NCBI RefSeq assembly: GCF_000282315.2
Contig: NZ_AKJN02000006.1
Coordinates: 558,001 to 622,000 of the forward strand
Origin: Pseudomonas sp. GM41(2012)
GTDB lineage: Bacteria; Pseudomonadota; Gammaproteobacteria; Pseudomonadales; Pseudomonadaceae
Length of the DNA: 64,000 nucleotides
Reading direction: 5' to 3'
Shown here: piece after piece, positions 46,442-54,529 of the stretch
Numbering within the stretch: the stretch's first letter is position 1
Layout: each line of letters opens with the position of its first letter
Notes under the pieces: generated by a model
Database searches by the model: none
What the model was told of the DNA's origin: nothing
Seen by the model: only the letters and a program-made list of their open reading frames with translations
Program-made: the position numbers and the translations under genes

Positions 46442-48031
46442 TTAGAACACAACGCCCTGGCTACGCAGGTAGTCGTCATAGGTGCCGCTGAAGTCGATCA
46501 CGCCACTAGGGCTCAACTCGATAATGCGGGTGGCCAGGGACGATACGAACTCACGGTCGTGGCTGACGAAGATCAGCGTGCCCGGGTAGTTCTCCAGCGC
46601 CAGGTTCAGCGCCTCGATGGATTCCATGTCCAAGTGGTTGGTCGGTTCGTCCATGATCAGCACGTTCGGCTTTTGCAGGATCAGCTTGCCGAACAGCATG
46701 CGACCTTGCTCACCACCGGAGATGACCTTGACCGACTTGAGGATCTCGTCGTTGGAGAACAGCATACGGCCGAGGGTACCGCGAACGATTTGCTCGCCGC
46801 CCTGAGTCCATTGGCCCATCCAGTCGAACAGGTTGCAGTCGTCTTCGAAGTCGTGAGCGTGGTCCTGAGCGTAGTAGCCCAGTTCCGCAGCGTCGGTCCA
46901 CTTCACAGTACCGGCATCCGGGGTCAGTTCGTTGACCAGGGTGCGCAGCAGGGTGGTTTTACCAATACCGTTCGGGCCGATGATCGCCACGCGCTCGCCG
47001 GCTTCAACCTGGAAGCTGAAGTCCTTGAACAGTGTCTTGCCGTCGAAGCCTTTGGCCATGCGCTCGACGATGACCGCTTGACGGTGCAGCTTCTTGGTTT
47101 GTTCGAAACGGATGAACGGGCTCACGCGGCTCGAAGGCTTGACCTCGGCCAGCTGGATCTTGTCGATCGCCTTGGCGCGGGAAGTCGCTTGCTTGGCTTT
47201 CGAGGCGTTGGCCGAGAAGCGGCTGACGAACGATTGCAGTTCGGAGATCTGCGCTTTCTTCTTGGCGTTGTCCGACAGCAGTTGCTCGCGGGACTGGGTC
47301 GCCACGGTCATGTACTCGTCATAGTTGCCCGGGAACAGGCGCAACTCGCCGTAATCCAGGTCAGCCATGTGGGTGCACACGCTGTTCAGGAAGTGACGGT
47401 CGTGAGAGATGATGATCATCAGGCTGGAGCGCTGGGTCAGGATGTTTTCCAGCCAGCGGATGGTGTTGATGTCCAGGTGGTTGGTCGGTTCGTCGAGCAA
47501 CAACACTTCAGGATCGGAGAACAGCGCCTGAGCCAGCAATACGCGCAGTTTCCAGCCTGGGGACACTTCGCTCATCGGGCCGAAGTGCTGCTCGATGCCG
47601 ATACCCAGGCCCAGCAGCAATTCACCGGCACGGGATTCGGCGGTGTAGCCGTCCATTTCGGCGAATTCGGTTTCCAGTTCTGCAACGGCCATGCCGTCTT
47701 CTTCGGTCATTTCCGGCAGCGAGTAGATGCGGTCGCGCTCGGCCTTGACCTTCCACAGCTCTTCGTGACCCATGATCACGGTATCGATCACGGTGAATTC
47801 TTCGTAGGCGAACTGGTCCTGGCGCAATTTACCCAGACGCACGTTCGGCTCGAGCATGACCTGGCCGCCGGACGGCTCGAGGTCGTCGCCGAGGATTTTC
47901 ATGAAAGTCGACTTGCCGCAACCGTTGGCGCCGATCAGGCCGTAGCGGTTGCCCGCGGCGAATTTGACCGAAACGTTTTCGAATAGCGGCTTGGCGCCGA
48001 ACTGCATCGTGATGTTAGCTGTAGAGATCAA
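46442..48031 (-). CDS. ybiT: ABC-F family ATPase YbiT
   Basis: 529-residue ribosome-associated ABC-F protein. Two ATPase domains: Walker [10 protein letters not shown] (about 34-42) with [11 protein letters not shown], and GPNGIGKTT (about 352-360) with [11 protein letters not shown], plus the signature [12 protein letters not shown] in the second half. The interdomain linker ([24 protein letters not shown] basic stretch) and the length match E. coli YbiT (530 residues), rather than EttA or Uup. Role in rescuing or restarting stalled ribosomes. Confidence 0.92.
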   Translation of the reverse strand: MISTANITMQFGAKPLFENVSVKFAAGNRYGLIGANGCGKSTFMKILGDDLEPSGGQVMLEPNVRLGKLRQDQFAYEEFTVIDTVIMGHEELWKVKAERDRIYSLPEMTEEDGMAVAELETEFAEMDGYTAESRAGELLLGLGIGIEQHFGPMSEVSPGWKLRVLLAQALFSDPEVLLLDEPTNHLDINTIRWLENILTQRSSLMIIISHDRHFLNSVCTHMADLDYGELRLFPGNYDEYMTVATQSREQLLSDNAKKKAQISELQSFVSRFSANASKAKQATSRAKAIDKIQLAEVKPSSRVSPFIRFEQTKKLHRQAVIVERMAKGFDGKTLFKDFSFQVEAGERVAIIGPNGIGKTTLLRTLVNELTPDAGTVKWTDAAELGYYAQDHAHDFEDDCNLFDWMGQWTQGGEQIVRGTLGRMLFSNDEILKSVKVISGGEQGRMLFGKLILQKPNVLIMDEPTNHLDMESIEALNLALENYPGTLIFVSHDREFVSSLATRIIELSPSGVIDFSGTYDDYLRSQGVVF

Positions 48032-48515
48032 AGGTTTTTCCTGCGAAGCATTCAGAGTAGCTAGGGTTGCGGCAGTACCGATTCAGTACCCGTTTCCGTT
48101 ATTCGAACCACAGGAAATGCATCCCGGTCAGAAGCGGAAGGTCCATCTGGCAATAAGTGGACAGCAGCATATGGAGCGCTTGGCCCGAGTCGAAGTGCGC
48201 TGAGACGGGGTTCATTCCCGTCATCAACCAAGGGGGGCGCGTAATGTTTGGCGGCGATTGTACTGGTCTGGCTCTTTAAACGATAGGGCGTTAAGGCCGC
48301 ACGGCCACTTTGGCAGCACCAGTGGACAGATTTTCACCGTTGAAGGTTAACTATTGGTTACAAACTGTGGCTAAAATGCCATCTATCACCTGATGCCGAC
48401 AGGCGGCATAGGCTCAAGAACGCGCCATTCGGGACTGCTGTTCTTAATTCAGACGCTGCACAAGACCCTTGGGCCGATTGGCTGGCAAGGGGCGCAGCTT
48501 GTTCACTTCTGACAT
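48032..48515. other. Intergenic region between ybiT and lpxO
   Basis: 484 bases, divergent promoters. No convincing gene, repeat or hairpin was found; only weak GC dyads such as GGCCGCACGGCC near 48295 are visible. Confidence 0.4.
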
Positions 48516-49427
48516 GTGACGATTGTTGTGAAATTGATCATTGTTGCTGTTTACGTTGTCTCCATTGCATACGTCCACCTGCGCGGACGCGTGCGCCACA
48601 AGCTGGGCCGTCAACTGAGCGACCACTCGACATTTCTGGCGCCGATCAACTGCTTCCTTTATCTGTTCTCGAAAATCCCCAACAAGCCTTACCTCAACCC
48701 GGCCGAGTTTCCTGATCTGAGTCCGTTGCAGGACCATTGGGAAGAAATTCGAGCCGAGGGCCAGAACCTGCTCAGGGCCGGGGAGATCAAGCGCTCGAAT
48801 CAATACGACGACGTCGGCTTCAACTCGTTCTTCAAGACGGGCTGGAAGCGTTTCTACCTGAAGTGGTACGGCGATAGCCATCCTTCGGCCATGAAACTTT
48901 GCCCGCGCACCACGGAATTGGTGCAAAGCATCGGCTCGATCAAGGCGGCGATGTTCGCCGAGCTGCCACCGGGTTCGAAACTGGTCCGTCACCGCGATCC
49001 GTATGCCGGTTCCTACCGCTATCACCTGGGCCTGGCGACCCCGAACGATGCCGGTTGTTACATCAACGTCGATGGCGAGAACTACCACTGGCGCGACGGT
49101 GAAGCGGTCATGTTCGACGAGACCTTCATTCATTACGCCGAAAACACCACCGGGCAGAACCGCATCATTCTGTTCTGCGACGTTGAGCGGCCGATGAAGT
49201 ATCGCTGGGCGGCGGCGTTCAATAGCTGGTTCAGCCGTCAGGTGATGTCGGCGGCGGGCGCACCGAACGATGCGGGTGACAAGACCGGCGGTATCAACCG
49301 CTTGTTCGCCAAAATCTACAAGATTCGCCTGCGTGGCAAAGCCCTCAAGAAGCGCAATCGCAAGCTTTACTACCTCGAAAAGTGGGCGATTTTTGGTGGG
49401 CTGCTGGCGATTTTCGTCTTGATCTGA
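48516..49427 (+). CDS. lpxO: Lipid A 2-hydroxylase LpxO (aspartyl/asparaginyl beta-hydroxylase family)
   Basis: 303-residue Fe(II)/2-oxoglutarate oxygenase that adds a 2-hydroxyl to a secondary acyl chain of lipid A. N-terminal membrane helix (VVKLIIVAVYVVSIAYVHL), iron-binding HxD in KLVRHRDPYAGSYRYHL, a second His in ETFIHYAEN and the 2-oxoglutarate-binding Arg in TGQNRIILFCD. C-terminal hydrophobic tail WAIFGGLLAIFVLI. Starts with GTG at 48516 without a strong ribosome site; ATG at 48514 is out of frame. Pseudomonas often have two lpxO paralogues. Confidence 0.92.
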   Translation: MTIVVKLIIVAVYVVSIAYVHLRGRVRHKLGRQLSDHSTFLAPINCFLYLFSKIPNKPYLNPAEFPDLSPLQDHWEEIRAEGQNLLRAGEIKRSNQYDDVGFNSFFKTGWKRFYLKWYGDSHPSAMKLCPRTTELVQSIGSIKAAMFAELPPGSKLVRHRDPYAGSYRYHLGLATPNDAGCYINVDGENYHWRDGEAVMFDETFIHYAENTTGQNRIILFCDVERPMKYRWAAAFNSWFSRQVMSAAGAPNDAGDKTGGINRLFAKIYKIRLRGKALKKRNRKLYYLEKWAIFGGLLAIFVLI

Positions 49428-49433
49428 AGACGC

Positions 49434-49527
49434 CTTCGCGGGCAAGCCATGCTCCTACAGGGATCGTGTGATCAACAGCATTTGTGGTGAACAACACAAT
49501 ACCTGTAGGAGCATGGCTTGCCCGCGA
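49434..49527. repeat. REP pair, CTTGCCCGCGA family
   Basis: TTCGCGGGCAAGCCATGCTC ... facing ... GAGCATGGCTTGCCCGCGAA. The CATGCTC variant is shared by both arms, so they have co-evolved or been converted as a pair. Confidence 0.87.
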
Positions 49528-49558
49528 AGAGGCCATAAAACTCACCGCAACTCTTCAA

Positions 49559-50425
49559 TCAACCGCTAGACCGTTTAGTAGCCTTCTTCGCTGTCGTCGC
49601 TTTGGCTGCCGGTTTACTCGGTTTTTTGCCCGTGCTCTTGCCCCCAAGGCTACGTTTAAGCAGCTCGGTCAAATCGATAACGTCTGCGGTTTTACGCTCC
49701 TCTTCGCCAGTCGCCGTTTCGACATCTTCGATCTTGCCTTCATTAGCCTTCTTCTCCACCAAGGCCATGATCTTGTCTTCAAAACTGTCGCGATAATCCT
49801 CGGGTTTCCAGTCTGCGCTCATGTCCTGAACCAGTCGCTTGGCCATATCGAGTTCACCTTTGGCCAGGTCGGGCTTGGTGACTTCACTGCCCAACTCAAG
49901 CGTATCCAGACTTCGCACTTCGGCGGGCCAGCGCAGCATCACCAGTACCATCGCCGACTCCAGCGGCATCAGCGCGGCGAGGTGCTGGCGCGTGTGCAGC
50001 ACAACATGAGCCAAGGCGACTTTATTGGTTTTGCTTAACGTTTCGCGCAACAGCGCATAGACCTTGCCACCGCGTTTATCCGGCGCGAGGTAGTAGGGTG
50101 TATCAATGTTTTGCAGGGGGATCTGCTCGCTGTCGACAAAGGAAAAGATGTCGATGGTCTGAGTGGACAGCGGGTGCGCCGACTTGATTTCCTCTTCGCT
50201 GAGGACCACATACCGACCCTTTTCATACTGCACACCTTTAACGATGTGTTCCTTGGTCACTTCCTTGCCGGTGACTTTGTTGACGCGCTTGTAGCCCACC
50301 GGGTCCATGCTGCGGCTGTCGAGCCAGTCGAAATCCACCCCATGTGAGGACGTCGCCGAGACCAGCGCCACAGGGATATGCACCAGACCGAAACTGATCG
50401 CGCCTTTCCAGATTGCCCGTGCCAT
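49559..50425 (-). CDS. ku: Non-homologous end-joining protein Ku
   Basis: 288-residue bacterial Ku, a homodimeric DNA-end binder that recruits LigD. Ku core from ARAIWKGAISFGLVHIPVAL through DFDWLDSRSMDPVGYKRVNK and SFVDSEQIPLQNIDTPYYLA; the Lys/Ala-rich tail (SLGGKSTGKKPSKPAAKATT AKKATKRSS) is the DNA-binding extension seen in many bacterial Ku proteins. ATG at 50425 after CGAGAAG. No ligD gene lies within this window. Confidence 0.95.
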   Translation of the reverse strand: MARAIWKGAISFGLVHIPVALVSATSSHGVDFDWLDSRSMDPVGYKRVNKVTGKEVTKEHIVKGVQYEKGRYVVLSEEEIKSAHPLSTQTIDIFSFVDSEQIPLQNIDTPYYLAPDKRGGKVYALLRETLSKTNKVALAHVVLHTRQHLAALMPLESAMVLVMLRWPAEVRSLDTLELGSEVTKPDLAKGELDMAKRLVQDMSADWKPEDYRDSFEDKIMALVEKKANEGKIEDVETATGEEERKTADVIDLTELLKRSLGGKSTGKKPSKPAAKATTAKKATKRSSG

Positions 50426-50628
50426 GGTCGTCTTCTCGCGAGTGATGTTCAGGTGACCTGTGGCCCGGCGCAAAAGTTTCAGTGGCTTGTGGCCCGGTCC
50501 AGTGGGGGATCAGCGGCGTCCTCAACTTCGTGTTACATCTTGCCGGGGAGGTTTTAGTTAACAAATCCGAACCCCGGGCGTAGCGTGATATCGAAGTTTC
50601 TATCCACGCTGATGTCGAGAGGCTCCCC

Positions 50629-50985
50629 ATGAACAGATTTGTGCTCGGCTGCACCGCGTTGGCATTGAGTGGCGTACTGAGCAATCTGGTCCAGGCCGCC
50701 ACCGCGTCGCCACCTTCTTCATTGCTGTTGGCCCAGAGCCCGACAGGCAATGCCAGCAATCCTTACAACAGCCCGATTCGCCGGGCCAATCCCAACAGCA
50801 TGCAAGGCACGCAACCCAGCGCGCCGGCCATCCGTGGGCCGAACACAGTGCCCGTGCCACGCCCTCCGACGCTTGACAATGGTGGCGTCGGCAACCGCTA
50901 TCCCCAGGATCGCTCGCCTCCCGCCACCCCACCGAAATTCATTCCCAATCCACCTCATCGAGACGCAGACACCAGCAACCGTTGA
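50629..50985 (+). CDS. Small exported Pro-rich protein of unknown function
   Basis: 118-residue protein with an evident signal peptide (MNRFVLGCTALALSGVLSNL VQA) and an unstructured mature part rich in Pro, Asn and Ser (PVPRPPTLDNGGVGNRYPQD). ATG at 50629 after GAGAGGCTCCCC. It precedes the sugar dehydrogenase gene by 51 bases, so co-expression is possible. No family recognised. Confidence 0.65.
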   Translation: MNRFVLGCTALALSGVLSNLVQAATASPPSSLLLAQSPTGNASNPYNSPIRRANPNSMQGTQPSAPAIRGPNTVPVPRPPTLDNGGVGNRYPQDRSPPATPPKFIPNPPHRDADTSNR

Positions 50986-51036
50986 ACGGCACGACAGCGT
51001 TCTTGCCAGCCATTCGAACGACAAAAGGAATCGTGC

Positions 51037-52188
51037 ATGTTGCGTAAAACCCTTCTGGCTACTCTGTGTGCCAGCGCACTGATCACCGTCACGGCGCCCG
51101 TTTTCGCAGCGCCAACCCAGAATTTCAAAAGCGAACAGGGCACCCTTGAGGTGACGACAATAACCAAGGGGCTCGAACATCCTTGGGCCTTGGCGTTTCT
51201 TCCCGATCGCCAAGGGATGCTGGTGACCGAACGGCCCGGCAACCTGCGGGTGATCAGCGCCGACGGTAAACTGTCCGCTCCGCTCAGCGGCGTGCCACAG
51301 GTCTGGGCCAAGGGGCAGGGTGGCTTGCTGGATGTAGCGTTGTCGCCCGACTTCAAGCAAGACCGCACGGTCTACTTGTCGTATGCCGAAGGTGGCGGTG
51401 AGGGCGACAAGGCCGGGACGGCGGTTGGTCGCGGACGTCTGTCTGACGACCTGACAGCCATCAACGATTTCAAAGTGATCTTCCGCCAGGAGCCCAAGCT
51501 TTCGGTCGGTAACCACTTTGGTTCGCGCCTGGTGTTCGACCGCGACGGCTATCTGTTCATCACCCTCGGCGAGAACAACGACCGGCCGACGGCTCAGGAC
51601 CTCGACAAGCTGCAAGGCAAGATCGTACGGATCTACCCGGACGGCAAGGTGCCAGATGACAACCCCTTTGTCGGTCAGGCCGGCGTACGCCCGGAAATCT
51701 GGTCCTACGGCCAGCGCAATCCGCAAGGCGCGGCGCTCAACCCCTGGACCGGCACCCTTTGGGAAAACGAACACGGTCCCCTGGGTGGCGATGAAATCAA
51801 CATCATCGAGCGAGGCAAGAATTACGGCTGGCCGCTGGCAACCCATGGCATCAACTATTCCGGCCAGCCAATTCCGGAAGCCAAGGGCAAGACAGCCGAA
51901 GGCACCGTCGCTCCGCACCATGTCTGGGAGAAGTCCCCCGGACTCAGCGGCATGGCGTTCTACGACGGTGACCGCTTCAAGGCCTGGCAGCACAACGTGT
52001 TTATCGGCGCGCTGGTGAGCCAGGAGTTAATCCGCTTGCAGTTCGATGGCGACAAGGTCGTTCACGAAGAGCGATTGCTGAGCGAACTCAACAGGCGCAT
52101 TCGCGATGTGCGGCAAGGCCCGGACGGGTATTTGTATGTGCTGACCGATGAGGACGACGGAGCCCTGTACAAGATCGGACTGAAGTAA
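51037..52188 (+). CDS. PQQ-dependent soluble sugar dehydrogenase (Asd/YliI-like)
   Basis: 383-residue periplasmic beta-propeller oxidoreductase of the glucose/sorbosone dehydrogenase family. Signal peptide MLRKTLLATLCASALITVTA PVFA. Family signatures: LEHPWALAFLPDRQGMLVTE RPGNLRV, QGGLLDVALSPDF, GSRLVFDRDGYLFITLGE, GKIVRIYPDGKVPDDNPFV, and GQRNPQGAALNPWTGTLWEN EHGPLGGDEINI. These carry the Ca and PQQ contacts in YliI-type enzymes, which oxidise several aldoses. ATG at 51037 after AAAAGGAAT. Confidence 0.9.
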   Translation: MLRKTLLATLCASALITVTAPVFAAPTQNFKSEQGTLEVTTITKGLEHPWALAFLPDRQGMLVTERPGNLRVISADGKLSAPLSGVPQVWAKGQGGLLDVALSPDFKQDRTVYLSYAEGGGEGDKAGTAVGRGRLSDDLTAINDFKVIFRQEPKLSVGNHFGSRLVFDRDGYLFITLGENNDRPTAQDLDKLQGKIVRIYPDGKVPDDNPFVGQAGVRPEIWSYGQRNPQGAALNPWTGTLWENEHGPLGGDEINIIERGKNYGWPLATHGINYSGQPIPEAKGKTAEGTVAPHHVWEKSPGLSGMAFYDGDRFKAWQHNVFIGALVSQELIRLQFDGDKVVHEERLLSELNRRIRDVRQGPDGYLYVLTDEDDGALYKIGLK

Positions 52189-52361
52189 CCGATTCCTGCA
52201 GCTGGCGAAGCCTGCTGCTACAGGGTTGTGAAGCTCATTATCGGGCGGCGGGCGTGCCATGGTGGGTTTCGTATCCGCTGATTTTGACCGCGATGGCGTT
52301 AGGGGCGGGGGGGATGGTGCTTGGGCTGAGGGGCTTGGCTAAGTAACTTCGGTGGCTGTGA

Positions 52362-52469
52362 GATTGCCATCGCGAGCAGGCTCGCTCCCACTTCAGATTT
52401 TCTGTGAACACATAATTTGTGAATGCCAGAGATTAAAGGTGGGAGCGAGCCTGCTCGCGAAGGCGATCT
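52362..52469. repeat. REP pair, GAGCGAGCCTGCTCGCGA family
   Basis: GATTGCCATCGCGAGCAGGC ... facing ... GCCTGCTCGCGAAGGCGATC, about 48 bases between arms. The rest of the 52189-52491 gap holds a degenerate single arm (GCTGGCGAAGCCTGCTGCTA at about 52201) and no gene. Confidence 0.85.
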
Positions 52470-52491
52470 CAACGGCACAACAACTCCTGGA

Positions 52492-52827
52492 TCAAACCTG
52501 TTGAGTCGCAGCATCAGATTTCCTGCGGCTTTGAAATCCCCGCGCGACCAAATACAACAATGGCCCGATGGAGACAAAGATCGCCGTAATCAGCAGATAA
52601 GGAACCACCGACCACCCCGACTGCCCGCGTTTACGCGCATCCGTGTACATCCAGATGCCCGCGAGCGTCGCCAGCAGATACAAATCAATTACCACCTGCG
52701 CCGTGTCGGGGCGCGACATCAGGCTGATGCCGAAGTCGATCAATGACTGTTCGGCCTGCAGCATCACCGAAACGGTGTAGCCGGCGAACGCAATCAGGGC
52801 AATGAGGGGCAGGGCGACAGACTTCAT
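52492..52827 (-). CDS. DUF2834-type small membrane protein
   Basis: 111-residue protein from the ATG at 52827 (GGAAGGAAACC site). Three membrane segments (LPLIALIAFAGYTVSVML; VVIDLYLLATLAGIWMYTDA; VVPYLLITAIFVSIGPLLYL V) and the motif YTDARKRGQ between the last two fit DUF2834. Function unknown. Divergent from the attenuator region of the threonine dehydratase gene. Confidence 0.75.
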   Translation of the reverse strand: MKSVALPLIALIAFAGYTVSVMLQAEQSLIDFGISLMSRPDTAQVVIDLYLLATLAGIWMYTDARKRGQSGWSVVPYLLITAIFVSIGPLLYLVARGFQSRRKSDAATQQV

Positions 52828-52890
52828 GGTTTCCTTCCTTGGGACGATGAGCAGAGTCCTCAGACTACAGAGGCCGAGTAAAATTGGCCA

Positions 52891-52919
52891 TTGACTTGCC
52901 ATCAGCGTCCGGCTAATTT
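52891..52919 (+). promoter_or_regulatory. Sigma-70 promoter of the ilvA leader transcript
   Basis: TTGACT at 52891-52896 and TAATTT at 52914-52919 with a 17-base spacer. The expected start of transcription, 6-7 bases past the -10, falls at 52925-52926, on the A of the leader-peptide ATG, so the transcript would be leaderless. Confidence 0.65.
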
Positions 52920-52925
52920 CCGGGC

Positions 52926-52991
52926 ATGACTTCCACTGTATTGCGCTGCCAGCCAAGCATTATTACCGCCATTCCTTATTTGGCGGGCTAG
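52926..52991 (+). CDS. Leader peptide of the threonine dehydratase attenuator
   Basis: A 21-codon open frame, beginning MTSTVLRCQ, with an Ile-Ile-Thr-Ala-Ile run (codons 12-16) and the stop TAG at 52989-52991. Thr, Val, Leu and Ile make up nine of 21 residues: the amino acids of the branched-chain/threonine pathway. There is no ribosome-binding site because the promoter places transcription start at or next to the ATG. The frame sits in the classic position, ending inside segment 2 of the attenuator and 20 bases before the terminator. Too short for ordinary gene callers. Confidence 0.7.
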   Translation: MTSTVLRCQPSIITAIPYLAG

Positions 52992-53033
52992 CTCACGACT
53001 GCAGCACCCAACCCGCCCTAGAGGCGGGTTTTT
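52966..53033 (+). promoter_or_regulatory. Ribosome-dependent transcription attenuator (1:2, 2:3, 3:4 pairing) with intrinsic terminator
   Basis: Four mutually exclusive segments are visible. Segment 1 is CCGCCA (52966-52971, inside the leader frame), segment 2 is TGGCGGG (52981-52987), segment 3 is AACCCGCC (53010-53017) and segment 4 is GGCGGGTT (53023-53030) followed by TTT. 1 pairs with 2, 2 with 3 (antiterminator) and 3 with 4 (terminator). A ribosome stalled on the Ile-Ile-Thr codons covers segment 1 and frees 2 to pair with 3; one that reaches the stop covers 2 and lets the terminator form. This would link transcription of the downstream gene to Ile/Thr supply. Confidence 0.7.
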
Positions 53034-53063
53034 ACTTTCTGCCTCCTGGGTCTTGAATCAACG

Positions 53064-53161
53064 CCGACCGGCGTAGGAGCTGCCGAAGGCTGCGATCTTT
53101 GATCTTGCTTTTAAAAGCAAAAGTAAAAGATCGCAGCCTTCGGCAGCTCCTACGCGGTCGG
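53064..53161. repeat. REP pair, AGATCGCAGCCT family
   Basis: CCGACCGGCGTAGGAGCTGC ... and complement, arms about 45 bases around GCTTTTAAAAGC. It sits between the attenuator terminator and the threonine dehydratase start, 20 bases before the ATG, so it is transcribed as part of the mRNA leader. Confidence 0.9.
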
Positions 53162-53180
53162 TGTACGACAGGAGACAACC

Positions 53181-54191
53181 ATGAGCATCCCCGCCCAGCA
53201 GACCTTGCTTGAGCATTACGTGAAAAAGATCCTCGCCGCGCCCGTGTATGAGCTCGCGGTGCGTACGCCGCTGCAGGAAGCACCGGCACTGTCCGAGGTT
53301 TTGGGTAACCAGGTCCTGCTCAAACGCGAAGACCTGCAACCGACCTTTTCCTTCAAGATCCGCGGTGCCTACAACAAACTCGTGCAGTTGAGCGATGAAC
53401 AAAAGGCACGCGGTGTGATCACCGCTTCGGCGGGCAATCATGCCCAGGGCGTGGCGCTGGCGGCTCGTGAATTGGGGATCGCCGCGACCATTGTGATGCC
53501 GTGTACGACGCCGGAACTGAAGGTGCTGGGTGTACGCAGTCGGGGCGCCGACGCCGTGCTGCACGGTGAGAGTTTTCCGTTTGCCCTGGACTATGCGCTG
53601 AACCTGGCACGGCAAACCGGTCGCACCTTTGTCTCGCCCTTCGACGACCCGGATGTGATCGCGGGGCAGGGCACCGTCGCCATGGAAATCCTGCGTCAGC
53701 ATCAAGGTCCACTGGACGCGATCTTTGTCCCGGTGGGTGGTGGCGGACTGATCGCCGGCATCGCGGCGTACGTCAAATACTTGCGACCTGAAGTCCGCAT
53801 CATCGGCGTCGAGTCGGAGCATTCCGCGTGTTTGTCCGCGGCATTACAGGCCGGCGAGCGAGTTGTCCTGCCAGCCGTAGGCACTTTCGCCGACGGTGTC
53901 GCCGTCGCACAGATCGGTGCTTATGGTTTCGAAGTCTGCCGGTTTTGTGTCGATGAGGTGCTGACCGTCAGCAACGACGAACTCTGCGCCGCCATCAAGA
54001 ATATCTACGACGATACCCGCTCGATCACCGAACCTTCCGGTGCCTTGGCCGTGGCCGGAATCAAAAAATACGTGGGGCAGACCGGTGCCCGTGGTCAGAC
54101 CCTGATAGCGATCGACTCGGGCGCCAATATCAATTTCGACAGTTTGCGCCATGTGGCCGAGCGCGCCGCAATGAGCTGCGCCCCGGCGTGA
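53181..54191 (+). CDS. ilvA: Threonine dehydratase, catalytic domain only (IlvA-type)
   Basis: 336-residue PLP enzyme deaminating threonine to 2-oxobutanoate, first step toward isoleucine. PLP-lysine is Lys59 in SFKIRGAYNKL; SAGNHAQGVALAA and the phosphate-binding VGGGGLIAGIAAYVK are intact. It aligns along the N-terminal catalytic part of biosynthetic IlvA (about 500 residues) but ends right after SGANINFDSLRHVAERAAMS and lacks the ACT-like regulatory domains that give isoleucine feedback. An ATG with AGGAGACAACC is used. Control could instead come from the attenuator upstream. A second, full-length ilvA is expected elsewhere. Confidence 0.9.
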   Translation: MSIPAQQTLLEHYVKKILAAPVYELAVRTPLQEAPALSEVLGNQVLLKREDLQPTFSFKIRGAYNKLVQLSDEQKARGVITASAGNHAQGVALAARELGIAATIVMPCTTPELKVLGVRSRGADAVLHGESFPFALDYALNLARQTGRTFVSPFDDPDVIAGQGTVAMEILRQHQGPLDAIFVPVGGGGLIAGIAAYVKYLRPEVRIIGVESEHSACLSAALQAGERVVLPAVGTFADGVAVAQIGAYGFEVCRFCVDEVLTVSNDELCAAIKNIYDDTRSITEPSGALAVAGIKKYVGQTGARGQTLIAIDSGANINFDSLRHVAERAAMSCAPA

Positions 54192-54197
54192 GCGGTA

Positions 54198-54500
54198 TCA
54201 GGCCAGCAGCGGGCGCAGGAAGGTCCGCTCATAGCTGACGATAAACTTCTTCTCCACCAGCGAAGCCACCAGCGCGGCGCTTTCGGCGTCAGTCATCGCG
54301 ATATGCCGGTAGCTTTCGTAGTCCGCCAGTGACGGAAAGCTAAACAGGCAGTAGGCGATATTGCTCGCACCCTCGGAAGGCAGGAAGTACCCGTGGTGCG
54401 TACCGCCCAAACGTTCGACGATGCCGAGCCAGGCTTTGGCATAGGCTTCGAATTCGCTGAGTTGATACGGATCGATCACTTTGACGTGGCAGGTAATCAA
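54198..54500 (-). CDS. NIPSNAP-family protein
   Basis: 100-residue ferredoxin-like (dimeric alpha/beta barrel) protein. Typical NIPSNAP wording: ITCHVKVIDPYQLSEFEAYA KAWLGIVERLGG and LADYESYRHIAM. Begins with TTG at 54500, preceded by CAGGAGCGCCATT. Function unknown. Convergent with ilvA. Confidence 0.85.
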   Translation of the reverse strand: MITCHVKVIDPYQLSEFEAYAKAWLGIVERLGGTHHGYFLPSEGASNIAYCLFSFPSLADYESYRHIAMTDAESAALVASLVEKKFIVSYERTFLRPLLA

Positions 54501-54529
54501 AATGGCGCTCCTGTAGCGGGACAGAACGG

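Noticed and set aside
46559..47986. 475-codon plus-strand frame opposite ybiT
   Set aside because: Mirror of ybiT codon bias; translation has no family features.
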